From Glandiceps talaboti (lineage: Eukaryota; Hemichordata; Enteropneusta; Spengelidae): a stretch of 64,000 bases of DNA. The stretch lies in assembly GCF_964340395.1 (NCBI RefSeq), contig NC_135555.1:6569931-6633930 (forward strand), written 5' to 3'. Position 1 is the first letter of the stretch. Every line of letters begins with the position of its first letter. Below the pieces are notes generated by a model, which was not told the DNA's origin, searched no databases, and worked only from the letters and a program-made list of their open reading frames with translations. The translations under genes were made by a program, and so were the position numbers. Positions 1 through 12,455 of this stretch are shown here, piece after piece.

Positions 1-2295
1 GACATGCTAATTTATTTTTTCAATTTTGTATCATTTTCTTGTATTCTTGTCTATAACCATAAATATTTTACAATATATAAAAATATTTATACCGTACCTA
101 AAAAGTACCTGAACCTTCCTACAGATAATACACATTTATTAATATTGCACAATCTGCGCTATAAATCCTGATTTTGTCATTTTAATTACAAATAATTTGA
201 TAAAATAGAGGATGTGATTGCCTAAGAGTAAGTTAATAATGTTACCAGTAATGTCATTATAGTACTTCATTTCATCTGCCAAGTCTACTGGGATGTGTGC
301 TTGATTAACAGCTGTATACATTATTATACTGCTGAGATACTAAATTACTTTTTGTGATGCAGTGCCGTCTTCTAGTCATTTCCTATTCTTAATAATAATG
401 TTTTCAGATGGAATACATTTCATTTAGACAGTGATCAATTTGTCGTTGTTTGCACTCCACGATGCAGAACGCAAACAACAAGTAATCTTACAGTTTAGGG
501 TTTCATTATACATATACATGTAGCAACTACCAAACTGAATGTACACATACTTATCAGCATATAGAAAATATTGCTAAGTGCTAGAACGTAGTTGATTGAT
601 TTCAGGGAAAGAGAGTTGTAGTATTTGTGAGGCAAAGGTATCATAAGCTTGCCACCTGTTTGTCTATTCCCTTTACCGACTGCCTTTTTTTCCTTTTTTT
701 TTTGTATTTATATTTGTTTGTTTGTCATTAGTGTTTCAGGTATATTTATGGTCTTTTTGTCCTGTTGTAGTCTATTGTACATGTTACTTGTTACTTTAAT
801 TATTATTAATATTGTGTAATGTTGACTTGCCTGTGAAGAAAGAATAATAAATAAATAAAAATAACTAAATAAATAAAATGAAATACTTTAATATTTTTCA
901 TTTCAGTTAAATGGAGATGTGGTATTTTTGTGAGATTAATTAAAGCTATCATAAACATTTTTTGAAATTTTGCTTATTTCCTACCTTTCAAAACACACTT
1001 CATATTACTACTCAACACACATACACTATAAATTAAAGAAATGTGTCTTCTAATTACTATAAACACATTAAGTGCTAAAACAGTTTATTACAGTAATCTG
1101 GGGAATTAACCTCTTGACCTATAAAACAGAACATTAGTCAACGACTCACATTACTTTTAATAGCCTGAATGACATTGCAGGTTCTTTCACTTGCTGTCAA
1201 AAATTAACCTGAAATCTGGCCTACACGTATCCTATTTCTGAAGAACATGTAAATGGAAAGAACATGCAGAGAAGATGTGCTTTGTCACTAACTTCAGTTT
1301 CTTTTGAGCATTTAAAAAAAAATCTAGTCACACTTTTAAATGAAATGAAGACTACACTCAAAGTTTTATTACAACATTTTATTGAGATCAAACGTTTAGT
1401 GATCTCAATTCTGAAAAACATTTTGAAAAATTCTGAAAAAATTCTGTAAATACATGTCAGTGTTCTCATGGTGATGACCAATTAGCATAATTATTTACAT
1501 ATAAATAACAGTGATTTGCATAAAGTTTGCATAATGTATGCATGTTTTCAACACTGAAGCACATCATTACTTGTTTATCATTACCCATACCATACACATA
1601 AATGCAACAGGGATAAGGTACATCTCTTCATGTAAAATTAATAAAATAATTATATTGTCATTTATACAGGGAATATCACTACAGGTCAAAGATGGTAGAA
1701 CACAATATATCATATGTCCATCCAAAAAACTATAGACAACAAACACAAACTGTAATTGGTTAATAGTAGCAAGTAAATAAAGTATATTATGTTTTGGGAA
1801 AATGGTATGAGTATGTAAAATCTACTGTCGGATTTTCCGTTTTTATCAAATACGATTTTTAAAAGAAACTTTCCCGCAAATTGTTAAATCATTATGTAAA
1901 ATTTAAAAAAAACACACCATGTATTTCATTAGCCCCCCCCCCCCCCCCACCAAAAAAAAAGAAGAAAGAAAATCAAGTTACTGACAATGATGGCGCTACA
2001 CGCGATCGGTTTACTAAGAATACCGCTTTTCGAATGGCCAGGTCTGCGTAAAGATTGTCTTTTAGATCTGAGAAAAATGTGTACAAGCTACTTTAAATCA
2101 TATTCATCAAACAAAATAAATGTTTACGTAAGTTTTTATTGAGCGACGTGGACCAGTTTTAAAACAACAGTCACATGCGTTTAAATTACATCACAATTCA
2201 CATACACGGTACCACGCGTGTGCATCATCGCATGCGGCGATATCTGGTCACTAAAGCCGATATTATGCTACTTGCCTAATAATATAGATGCTTAC
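1..2295. other. Probable LYRM4 intron, no supported exons
   Basis: This AT-rich stretch lies inside or beyond the LYRM4 gene on the minus strand. I looked for the second LYRM4 exon (the part after the YNYR motif) and did not find it. It contains a poly-C run next to poly-A near 1934-1965, and an (AATA)-rich segment near 845-880. Short ORFs at 139-321 and 1221-1735 have no recognisable similarity and AT-biased composition. Confidence 0.5.
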
Positions 2296-2375
2296 CTATA
2301 ATTGTAACCCGTAAATTTCTTTGATTCTCGTAGCATCTGTTTGTACAGAGTTAGTACTTTCGTCCGCGATGCCAT
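2296..2375 (-). CDS. LYRM4: LYRM4 (ISD11) first coding exon, gene runs off the left edge
   Basis: Read on the minus strand, this 80-nt exon encodes 26 residues plus two bases, beginning MASRTKVLTLYKQMLRESKK and continuing FTGYNY. This is the LYR-motif N-terminus of ISD11: the Leu-Tyr-Lys variant of the LYR tripeptide is followed by the conserved MLRESK. The exon ends in AG followed by a GTAAGC donor at 2295-2290. ISD11 stabilises the cysteine desulfurase NFS1 and binds acyl carrier protein in mitochondrial Fe-S cluster assembly. The remaining exons were not found between 1 and 2290 and probably lie outside the window. Its start faces FARS2 about 1 kb away. Identification rests on one short but distinctive exon. 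Confidence 0.88.
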
Positions 2376-3420
2376 GACTTCTGTGTTGTGAGAGCTACCG
2401 ATTTGTTCCCAGAGATCATTGCAATTAACACCCTAACTTGGTTGTTTTTGAATTATAAAATGCATGTCAATTCATCTTCATTAACTGAAAAAACACACTA
2501 CTTTCTGGAACAAATTAGGAATTGATATTCCAAATTAATCACGAATATGACTAAATCAGTCGCTATAAAAGAGTCGCGGAGATTTCATAACCATTTCATA
2601 CAATTTTCATCTAGCTAGGGAATCAAAAAATGGCTGCGCCCAGCGACATGTGAAACCACCGAATCGCTGTTTTGCAGGTATGATCAAAGTGTGCGATTTG
2701 TAAGTACATATGGTGATTGAGGATGGTATTCATGACCTCCAACATATCTACCTCATTTTCTTCATATAATTATGAAAAAGGTTAACATTTGAACTGGACA
2801 CCGCCACCAGCGTAGGAATTGAGAACTAGAATTCTGCTTGCAACTTGCAAGTTGCAGATTACAGCTGTGGACATCAAAGTGTATGAATCCCCTTGTGTAA
2901 CTAGTCAGACTAAATTGATTGTATAAGGTGGATTTCAGTCAGTAAATGACAAGTGGTACCATATATTGGCATGACTTGACCCCATACTGAAGTCAGAGCT
3001 TCCTCGGACTAAAGATAACATTTTTTCGAACATGCAAAAATTCCCAAATGATTTACTATAAATTATAATCATGTTAGTATTGTTACAAAACTCAAATGAA
3101 GAGAAATAAGTAAAATAGAACTAAAAGGATTATACGGAAAATTCAAATTCAAATTCAAATGAGATGAGGATAGAAAATATCGGCAGAAAATCCATAACTA
3201 GTACTTATTTAAATATGTTATTCAAAACATAGGATAATGATAATTATTATTGTATGATTATATGGGATTATAAAGATACTATTATTTTTGCTATTGGATT
3301 TTGACAAATGTTTTTTGAAAGGTAGCATAAACTTTCAATTTTTCTGATCCAGCTTACAGACACTGAAGGATACTCCAGAGCAGGATAAGGTTCACACCAA
3401 AAGTGCCTTTTGATAATTGA
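2376..3420. promoter_or_regulatory. Divergent LYRM4/FARS2 intergenic region with likely shared promoter
   Basis: The LYRM4 start (2375, minus) and FARS2 start (3421, plus) face each other. A possible non-coding first exon of FARS2 ends near 2677 before a GTATGA donor, and it carries a short upstream ORF of seven codons (ATG at 2630). A likely acceptor for the first coding exon is the AG at 3358-3359. No TATA box was identified. The promoter role is inferred from geometry only. Confidence 0.45.
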
Positions 3421-6400
3421 ATGCATGCTATCTTACTAAAGATGTTGACTTTGAGGAGCAAAGCAATGTGGTATAAAACCTGCAGAAACTACCATCATTT
3501 GATGAGGATCTCCAGGAAACCTCAGTTGTCATGGCAACCACTACACACCTCATCTTATCTACATCATCCTCAGTCTTCCGTACAGGAGAATAACAATATT
3601 TTGATACAAGGGAAATCGTTCCATAGAGATGACATGACCACAGTCTCTCCAAAAATTCTCTCAAAGATTGGCCGAGATTTGCACAACCTCAAACACCACC
3701 CAGTTTGCCTGATCAAAGAACAAATACGTGACTTCTTTTATAAACGATTTGCTACTTCCCGTGGTAACCCTATCTTCTCTATTTATGACAACTTGAGTCC
3801 GATTGTCAGTTCGGAACAAAATTTTGATTCAGTGCTTGTACCAAAAGACCACATCAGTCGGCAGAAACAGGACAACTATTACTTGAATACAGACACAATA
3901 TTACGTACACATACGTCAGCTCATCAGTATGATTTGGTGAGATCAGGACTAGATGCCTTCCTAGTGGTAGGTGATGTCTACCGTAGAGATACCGTAGATG
4001 CTAGCCATTATCCTGTATTTCATCAAATGGAAGGTGTTAGATTGTATCATGAACATGAGGTAAGATACAATGGACCAGAGGGGTTTCTTGAAACCATGGA
4101 TGTATTAATGAACATAATATATCCATGTTTTAAAAACCCAAATGAAAAGTGCATGTCTCAGCAAAACTCATCCCCAAAAGGGTTTCCTAAAGTTCTGACT
4201 AGCATTTGCCAGGTTAACAGAGCATCATCTGGTCAGTTCCATGTATATAGAAAGTGTGTGAACTAATGTGAGTGCTTGATCACATATATGGAGTGATATA
4301 TGCATGATTCAGGATGCTACTGATATATTTTTCTCACAGTAACTAGACAAATAAAAACAGCCATGTAAAATTTATATATGCTCAAGGCTGTAGATTACTT
4401 TGTCTGAGTGTAATGCCTTTGGTCTGACATACAAAGATATGCATTTTACTTAATACACTTATACAATACAGGATATCCCGTTATGGATGTATTACAAGTT
4501 CTTAAGAGTGTGTTCATATGTTCTCTCTCTTATTCTTGGGTAATTTTATCCACATCAAAAACTGTTTTGTTAGACCTTGTTGAAGTGTTTTGTCACCAAT
4601 TTGACTGTTTTTATCTTTCTAAATTAGCTAGCCAAGCACACTTAATGCAAATCTGTGCTAAACTCTAAATTTGTCTGTCAAAGGATACTATACCATACGT
4701 CCCTATGGAGATATGGAATTTGTAGTAGGAATGATAGAAACAGAATCATATTGTAATAATTATCAACATTCATGGTGGTAGAGGAAATATTAGTTTGATT
4801 TTGTGTGGAATATTTTTATAATAATGACATCTACACATCTGTCAGATGAAATGATTGCAAGCAGGATTCAAAATTCAAATACAGGAATGTTTATTTGTGT
4901 TCACAGTGAGATAAAATGTAACATTTCATGTGTGTGCATGCTGTCAATACATTTGTACCTGTATTTTATTTGTGTAATTCATAGCAAAAACTGTGTGAGA
5001 TGTAAAAACATTGTGTCGCCTAATTGAAATTTTATAATCTTTCAGGTTTGGTAGTAAGTCGGGTATGTTATGAAGTGTACATTATAGTAAATGATGAAAA
5101 ATTCCTACAATTATAAAATTATGTACTAATAATTGTCCTCTTTCCCTATATTCTAGTTGTTTAAAGACTGCAACGATCCGTCGTTTCTCAGTCTCTTTGA
5201 GATTGGAAAGAAGTCTCCTGTCAAACAAGAGCACCACACTCTAGAAGCAGTCAAACTTGTAGAATTCCAGTTAAAACAGACTCTGACAGAACTTATAGAA
5301 CATCTATTTGGCAAAGGTAAAAAAAAAAGCATTTCAAGTTTTGTGTAATAGTAAACTACTGTATACGTATAGTGCAGCTGGAGAACTGCATATAGTATAC
5401 TCTATCAGGCAATCTCAGTACTGCTAACACTGTACCTTCCCAGTGTTAAAACCTAGCTATCCCAGTTTTACATCATCTTCAAGGGCAAGCAAGGGATTCT
5501 TGAGCTGAACTACATGAGAAAGAAAACTGTGAAATCTTGATAGTGCAGGTTTTAGTGGTTTCATTTCATATGATTATGTTTATCAAAATGAATATCTGGG
5601 GATTGATAAAACCCATGGCATCTCCCATAATTTTGGTGGTAACAGAAGACTACAAGGTAAATTCAGCCTACGATATGTACCAAATACTAATACATGGAAG
5701 ATGATGTGGTTAGATCAACATAGACAGAATCTCAGTGTCAGTTTTTGCTGCTTTCATGCTTCAATCTATGAAGGATTGTTCAACACTCATATCAGACATT
5801 GACATTGTATTTAAATATTTTCACCTTTGTGAAGTACTTGTAGGATACAGAATATAATGTATAGTATTATTCCACTATAACAGCAAATTCACCAGGCAAT
5901 TTATATGATCAATTTATTTCTTGTCAGAAGAAAATTTTACTCGATTGTCATCTTACATAATGTATATATTTTCTAGATATTGAGACTAAATGGGTTGATG
6001 TATACTTTCCATTTACTCATCCATCCTGGGAACTGGAGATCAAATTCCAAGGAGAATGGTTAGAGGTACTAGGCAGTGGAATCATGGAACAAGAAATTCT
6101 CAACAGAGGTACAGTGTAATATAACGAGTTTTATTTTCAAGTTATTAAAATTTTTGTTAAAATGATTGGAAGGTTTTGTGTTGTATTAGTTTATTTGGCA
6201 TTTTCATTGAAATGAGGTAAAATCTCATGATCACACTGTATTCCTTAAAACTCATTCTGTGATACATACAGTATGATTTATATAGAATATCGCTGTCTCG
6301 GATAAACATGTAATGATAACGGAACCCCATTACATGTGAGTGCCAGTTTGGGTACATTTGTGTTTGGGTGTTTTCTGCTCCCCTTTCACTCCATGTGAAA

Positions 6401-7890
6401 GTATAGCATCAGAAAATACAACCAGCACTAATGCAAATAATCCAAGTACAACAAACCTGCACTAATGCATCATGGGATTTTGTTATACTACTTACCATAT
6501 ATGTATGTCAAATTTCTGTAATGAAAGTTCTGAATCCTATTTCTAAAAGACAAAAGTATTGACAAGACAATGAATGCTTACCAGACAATTAGCACCACAC
6601 ATGTACAGTGACATTAGATATGGTAGAAATCTCCATTTATGGCAGCAACCTTCACTCTCAAACTAACATTGGTTTATTTTCTTTTTTTCAGCTGGTGCCA
6701 CTAACAAGATTGGATATGCCTTTGGTTTGGGATTAGAACGCCTCGCAATGATTCTATTTAATATTCCAGATATTAGATTATTCTGGAGTGAAGATGATAG
6801 GTTTCTGTCTCAGTTTAGAAAAGAGAATCCATTCAGTATTCAATTCCAGGTAAATGACGATCATTCCTTAAGTGGTCATATGGATGAGGATTTGGTATTT
6901 ATTTTGGATTTATAAAACAATTTTATCATGGCTTCTTACTTGAAACATCAATGTGAAACAACATTGACCAAGTCTGTGTTTGTGACTCAATAAATTGCAA
7001 AAAGCTAAAAGATGTGTAAACATTTTACACATTTATCAATCTATGGCAATTTATTTAGCTAGTTACAAACAAGGACTTGGCATATGTTGTTTCACATTGA
7101 TTTTTCAACGAGGAAGCCATGATAAAATAGTTTTATAAATCCAAATTGAAAAACAAATACCCAATCCTCATCCACATGGCCACTTTAATGAACGCTAGTA
7201 TTTTTGAAAACACAGTTTTCACAATGTGATGATTTATTACCTTCCCAAGGAATGGTACTCATTCCATGCTAACACTGATGATGTCACAGTGAAGGCCAAG
7301 GGTATCAATGCTATAGTTATGTGCACAAACCTGAAGGATGGCATGTTATTTATTTTCATACACTGAACAATAATAATTGAATCAAAGTTGAGTTTAATAT
7401 CAAAGTCAAGTGGAAATGTTTCCCTGCCCGTGAAGGTTAAGTTTACCCAAATTTACAGATCGCAAAGGTTTTGAAATCTATTACAGCACTCCTCACTCCT
7501 AGTGGCTAATCTCAAGGCCCTTTGTAGCAAATGATGTCTCTAGCATAAGTGAGCTATAATAATATAAGTTACATATCTTGATCTTACCTTGTATTTCAGC
7601 CTTTCAGCAAATATCCACTACTACGAAATGATATTTCATTCTGGTGTCCATCAGGATATCAACCCAATGATTTTTACGACATTGTACGCAGTGTTGGCGG
7701 CGACTTGGTAGAGCAAGTGACATTGATTGATGAGTTCGTTCATCCTAAGACACAAAGACTGAGTCATTGTTACAGGATAGACTACAGACACATGGAGAAA
7801 ACACTCACCAAGACAGAAGTCAGCACAATACACTGGAAGATAGCCGAAGCTGCAGAGAATGAGCTTAATATTGAAGTTAGAAAAATCTAA
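3421..7890 (+). CDS. FARS2: Mitochondrial phenylalanine-tRNA ligase (FARS2), 5 coding exons
   Basis: Exons: 3421-4059, 5157-5316, 5977-6108, 6692-6849 and 7600-7890, giving 459 residues (human is about 451). All junctions are GT-AG and the phases agree. An in-frame TGA directly upstream fixes the start at 3421 or a later Met. The enzyme charges mitochondrial tRNA-Phe as a monomer. The basic N-terminus fits a mitochondrial presequence. The class II core holds the HTSAHQ segment, GDVYRRD, the motif 2 stretch [11 protein letters not shown] near residues 197-209, and motif 3 [11 protein letters not shown] at about 322-332. The C-terminal 95 residues form the ferredoxin-fold anticodon-binding domain ([20 protein letters not shown]). 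The predicted 281-residue ORF reads 207 nt past the true exon 1 donor. Confidence 0.96.
6868..7188. mobile_element. Foldback MITE-like element, family A copy 1
   Basis: Both ends read TTAAGTGG...CCACTTTAA in inverted orientation, and the similarity continues inward through the whole element. Left-arm GGATTTATAAAAC and ATCATGGCTTCTTACTTG recur inverted in the right arm, so the element is a long imperfect palindrome of about 320 bp. It starts 18 nt downstream of the FARS2 exon 4 donor. It has no coding capacity. Two other copies lie at 9954-10323 and 61626-61835. Confidence 0.8.
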
Positions 7891-8566
7891 TATCAAATAC
7901 AGCTTCAAAACAGTTTTTGAAAAGTGCTGTTTTCAAAGAATGGTTGGTAAAGATGCAGAAATCAGCAAAATTGCCTGGAGCCTCAAGCTTGAGGTGGAAA
8001 TGAAAGTTGGCAAAAATTAAATCAAAGACTGTGGACTTCTCAATACAGTTATGAAAATTGCAATTAAAACCAAAAATGAGATTGATATCGAAACAAAAAA
8101 TCAGGATTACAGTTCGGGTACCTGTAGTTATGGATTTTTCAAGTTTTAAAGTTTGAAGTAAATTTCTGACACCTGTGATAATACTTTCATAAATATATTA
8201 CAGTCAATAGCTCACTCGTATATATCCTTGTGTGACCTATGATTTACATGTACATCTAGTAGGTGTGTCGGTAGATCAGAGAAATCCAAACAAAAATTTT
8301 GATTTCAAAACTTTACCTTGCCTTTGTAGCTAATAAAATGTACATGGTTTGTATTTTAAAGACTTGGTGTGGGCATTTAACACACATTTTAGAGCATTCT
8401 TGGAGGAGGGACTGTCATCGGCCCATTTTAATGGGTAAACGTTCATGTAACCGTGCATTGTTTTTTTTCAAACTGGCCATGCAGCTAGACTAGGTACTTA
8501 GTAGCCATTTCAGATTTTGAATAAACTTGACAAAGATTTGAAATGAACAATGTGTGTTAAAATATG

Positions 8567-8572
8567 AATAAA
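8567..8572 (+). terminator. Possible FARS2 polyadenylation signal (AATAAA)
   Basis: An AATAAA hexamer lies about 680 nt after the FARS2 stop codon. It is the best hexamer I saw before the next repeats. The assignment is by position only. Confidence 0.35.
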
Positions 8573-9035
8573 GTGATGGATGAATGAGGCAAGTATCAAT
8601 TTCATCAAATACGTGAGTAACGGCTGTTTTTTACAGAAATGCACTACTCTACAATATACATGTAGAAGACAGAGGTCAAGGTCTCATTAGAAAACCCATT
8701 ATGGATCAAATGGGTGTAGACAATCAAATAAGGTCACTTTTTATTAAACTTTCATAGTGGGCAAAATGTGAAGTTTTATGACACGTTGTGCCTATTTGAC
8801 CTTGAATGTCAAGGTCAAAGGTACAGATATCACTACCAAGCTTGTTATTGATAACATGGGTGTAGACACATGAATACAGTCTACTGTATTTAATGAGCTT
8901 GTGGTGTCAATGGGCAAAATGTAAATTTTTTACATTATCTTGAAGGTCATGAAACAAAGTGATATGACTATGGCACCTGACATTTGTTGAAGGTTTGATT
9001 GAAATTGGCCTATTCATGTTTGAGTTACAGGTAGA

Positions 9036-9071
<36 letters not shown>

Positions 9072-9953
9072 ACCCAACATAGTAGGTCTGTTAGGGCTAA
9101 TAAACGACAGCTTTAGAGTATTCTCGAATAGTATCCACATCATAGTACATACATATTTCTATGACATCATTTATTGATATTTTTCACAATAATTTACATC
9201 TTTGTACATAATTTCTGTGATATCATTGGACATTAAAACAAGACACTCATTTCAAAATATACACTTATTATACAAATAAAAAACTATCAGAGATATTCAT
9301 ATACAAATACAGTTGTAATAGACTAGGTACCATTACATGTATTAAATCTGGTGTCAGATTCAGATGGTCTCAAATTCAGCCTCATATAGTGTCATATTCG
9401 AAAAAATCATGACGACACTAAACAAAAACAGTCACACAGTCGAGGCTAAAGGACATATTCTCTATTCACATCCACATGACGGGAGAGGGAATAACTGGGC
9501 TTACACAGGTGAAAAACGACTGGAAAAGAAAGATACTATCTTGTCACTGAAACATTTGTAGTAGGTCAAAGTTCATCTGATTTATGTTGATTGGTAGGCA
9601 CTATTCCAGCCGTTTAGAAAGATTTTGATCTTATTGAGAAATCTTTAGAAGTATCATTTTATGGTGGATGTGAAGTGGGGGCCACTTCCTGTAGTCTCCA
9701 TGGTGATAGTTCTTGTTTGACAGCTTGTGTTGGGTGTTATCTTAATTTTCCATACATGTGAATATGTAAGGCTGAACCTGAGGCTCGATATGAGACTAGT
9801 CTCATGTTGTCCTCCAATGTGAATCTGATTCTGAATCTGATACCAGGTTTATACACATGGCATCATTGCCAGACATTTCTTGTAATCTCTATCATACAGT
9901 AATCTCATTCTAAGTGGAATATTCAAAATAACATTATTTTTGTCTGATCAACA

Positions 9954-10323
9954 TTAAAGTGGCCATATGGATGATGACCGGGTATTTATTTTGGATTTTG
10001 GATTTATAAAAACATTTTATCATGGCTTCCTACTTGAAAAATTAGTGTGAAACAACATATTACAAGTCCTTGTTTGTAACTCAATAAATTGGAAAACATT
10101 AATAAATGTGCAAAATGTTTGTTATTGTATTGTACAATAACAACTTTTTTTTTTCTTTTTTTTTAAAAACATTTTTAGCATTTTGCAATGTATTGAGTTA
10201 CAAACACAGACTTGGCATATGTTGTTTCACATTAATTTTGCAAGTAGGAAACCATGATAAAATGTTTTATGAATTAAAAGATCCAAAATAAATATCCAGT
10301 CGTCATCCATATGACCACTTTAA
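9954..10323. mobile_element. Foldback MITE-like element, family A copy 2
   Basis: The termini TTAAAGTGGCCATATGGATG and the inverted CATCCATATGACCACTTTAA bound a palindromic element of about 370 bp. The internal segments (ATCATGGCTTCCTACTTG, GTGAAACAACATAT) match copy 1 at 6868-7188. A T-rich insert sits at the loop. It is non-coding and would need transposase supplied in trans. Confidence 0.82.
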
Positions 10324-10766
10324 TACCTGTTTTAAAAAACAAGCTGATATTTAAGTTTTACTGAAAATATTGGTGGGACTGAAATATGAAAGCTGTTACC
10401 TGTATTCTCTTATTCATCATTCTTTTTGCCATTTTTACTTGTCTTTGTTCACAATATAAATAAATCTTGATGCAATAATGCCAAATTTTGGTTGCTATAT
10501 TTGATTTAAATGTTCAAACACATTTAATTTTCATTTTATCTAGTTCAGGGCCCCGCTGTCATACACACCGAGCTTTCATAAGTGTAAATTTTTGTCTGAA
10601 AAAGTCAACTTTTGTGGCAAGAGTAGTAAATGTGATACATTAGCTATGAAAGTAGTCGCTAAGAGTTTAAGGATTACAATATTACCGTCTGATGATGGTA
10701 ACATCTGTTATTTATTATCTAAGTTTTACAAGGTCGAAAGTTGTTGCGCTAGTTCTCTGTGTTTGT

Positions 10767-11300
10767 TGTGATTCATGTCTTGGTGATACACTTCATGTCT
10801 GTCAGTATGTCTAGATTCATGGCTTGGTGATACACTTCATGTCTGTCAGTATGTCTAGATTCATGGCTTGGTGATACACTTCATGTCTGTCAGTATGTCT
10901 TGATTCATGTCTTGGTGATACACTTCATGTGTGTCAGTATGTCTTGATTCATGTCATGGTGATAGACTTCATGTCTGTCAGTATGTCTAGATTCATGGCT
11001 TGGTGATACACTTCATGTCTGTCAGTATGTCTTGATTCATGACTTGGTGATACAAGTCATGTCTGTCAGTATGTCTTGATTCAAGGTTTGGTGATACACT
11101 TCATGTCTGTCAGTATGTCTTGATTCATGGTTTGGTGATACACTTCATGTCTGTCAGTATGTTGTGATTCATGACTTGGTGATACACTTCATGTCTGTCG
11201 GTATGTCTTGATTCATGACTTGGTGATACACTTCATGTCTGTCGGTATGTCTTGATTCAAGGTTTGGTGATACACTTCATGTCTGTCAGTACAAGGTATC
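10767..11300 (+). repeat. 44-bp minisatellite, about 12 copies, truncated by assembly gap
   Basis: The unit begins GATTCATGGCTTGGTGATAC and continues ACTTCATGTCTGTCAGTATGTCTT. It is repeated head to tail with few substitutions up to the N run. Unit length is constant at 44 bp. There are no spacers, so this is not a CRISPR array. The gap beginning exactly here suggests the array is longer than assembled. Confidence 0.93.
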
Positions 11301-11500
11301 NNNNNNNNNNNNNNNNNNNNNNNNNNNNNNNNNNNNNNNNNNNNNNNNNNNNNNNNNNNNNNNNNNNNNNNNNNNNNNNNNNNNNNNNNNNNNNNNNNNN
11401 NNNNNNNNNNNNNNNNNNNNNNNNNNNNNNNNNNNNNNNNNNNNNNNNNNNNNNNNNNNNNNNNNNNNNNNNNNNNNNNNNNNNNNNNNNNNNNNNNNNN
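11301..11500. other. Assembly gap of 200 Ns
   Basis: Exactly 200 Ns follow the minisatellite, which is a placeholder length rather than a measured distance. ORFs spanning it are artefacts. Confidence 0.99.
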
Positions 11501-11873
11501 TCCTCCCATCAGGAACCTGGACAGAACATGAAAATGGTTCACTGACAAAAATCGAAATTATTCAGCAAGTCTGCATCAACTTCACTACCTCCATGTATGT
11601 CATGAGGGATTTACTTGGATTTGCTGGAAACAAGTTTTAGCATATGTTGTGATAGCTCCCATCTTACTAGAAAGAAGGTTTCAGTTTAGACTGTCCATCT
11701 GTACTTGCTTTCACACATGCACACACAGACACATGTAGACGTGCATGTGTCTGTGCATGCATACATACATGTACAACTGTCAATAAGTGTTCAAACACAA
11801 GAGAACAATTATTTTGCCAATTTTCTTTATCAGAAACTTACGAAAATGTCAGCTATATCAATCCCACAATGCA

Positions 11874-12455
11874 ATGGAGAGGACAGAAGATATCAACCAT
11901 GAAAACAAACATACTACATTGCCTGCTGAGGAAAGACAAGATCAATCCACACGTAGGAAATCCAGATTATCTTTGAAAAAAGCTGAGAAACAAACCATGG
12001 CACCTCCAAAGGTAATCACGTCCTCAAAACATTCAACGACGCTGCAACAGAATAAAATCAGTAAAGATAAAGCACATCAAAAACAGATGAAAACTGCTGT
12101 ACAGAAAAATGACATCAACCAAAAAGAACATGGTCACATTTCAGACATTGCAGTGAAGAAGAGAAATATTGGTGTTTGTAAGCCACGAAAACGGAAACTT
12201 CATGATGAAGAATGTGAGGAGCCTGTTATACTGCTCAGTCCAGCAACAAAACCTAGTAAGAAGGGACGGTTAGAGAGAAAGCGAAGTACAGAGATTCAGT
12301 CGGGGACACAAGTACAACGTGGTGATATTTATCATAGGTATTCACGTAAAAGTCTTCAAGATACTGCGATGGATTCAGTTCCAGAGTTGTTCAGTTCTGG
12401 GAAAAATACAGGCCATTGTGGCCAAGTATGGAAATCTATTTTACATGAAAAGTAA
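11874..12455 (+). CDS. Unrecognised Lys/Arg-rich protein (single or last exon)
   Basis: From the ATG at 11874, in a good context with G at +4, the frame encodes 193 residues (MERTEDINHENKHT to WKSILHEK). I do not recognise the family. It is strongly basic and hydrophilic. Clusters such as TRRKSRLSLKK, KPRKRKL and KKGRLERKR look like nuclear localisation signals, and no membrane segment or fold is obvious. The frame is also open upstream to about 11787. A good acceptor (polypyrimidine tract then CAG) ends at 11833, so this may be the last exon of a longer gene whose upstream part is in or before the assembly gap. An AATAAA at 13178 would close a 3'UTR of about 720 nt. Expression and function are unknown. 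Confidence 0.5.
   Translation: MERTEDINHENKHTTLPAEERQDQSTRRKSRLSLKKAEKQTMAPPKVITSSKHSTTLQQNKISKDKAHQKQMKTAVQKNDINQKEHGHISDIAVKKRNIGVCKPRKRKLHDEECEEPVILLSPATKPSKKGRLERKRSTEIQSGTQVQRGDIYHRYSRKSLQDTAMDSVPELFSSGKNTGHCGQVWKSILHEK

Larger units (their letters stand above)
7891..10750. other. FARS2 3' flank: 3'UTR, (AC)n and dispersed repeats
   Basis: This holds the likely FARS2 3'UTR to about 8590, an (AC)n microsatellite at 9040-9069, and MITE family A copy 2. No exon with recognisable homology or consistent splice sites was found. The ORF at 9364-9561 has no distinguishing features. Confidence 0.5.

Noticed and set aside
139-321. Minus-strand ORF considered as a further LYRM4 exon
   Set aside because: It lacks the LYRM4 motifs expected after YNYR and shows no matching phase-2 acceptor.
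4060-4266. C-terminal part of the 281-codon FARS2 ORF
   Set aside because: It is intron read-through. The GTAAGA donor at 4060 joins in phase to 5157, restoring the family sequence.
10767-11300. Regular 44-bp direct repeats that might suggest a CRISPR array
   Set aside because: There are no spacers between units, and the genome is an intron-bearing eukaryote. It is a minisatellite.
11213-11548. ORFs of 97-111 codons on both strands
   Set aside because: They span the 200-N gap and contain mostly undefined residues.
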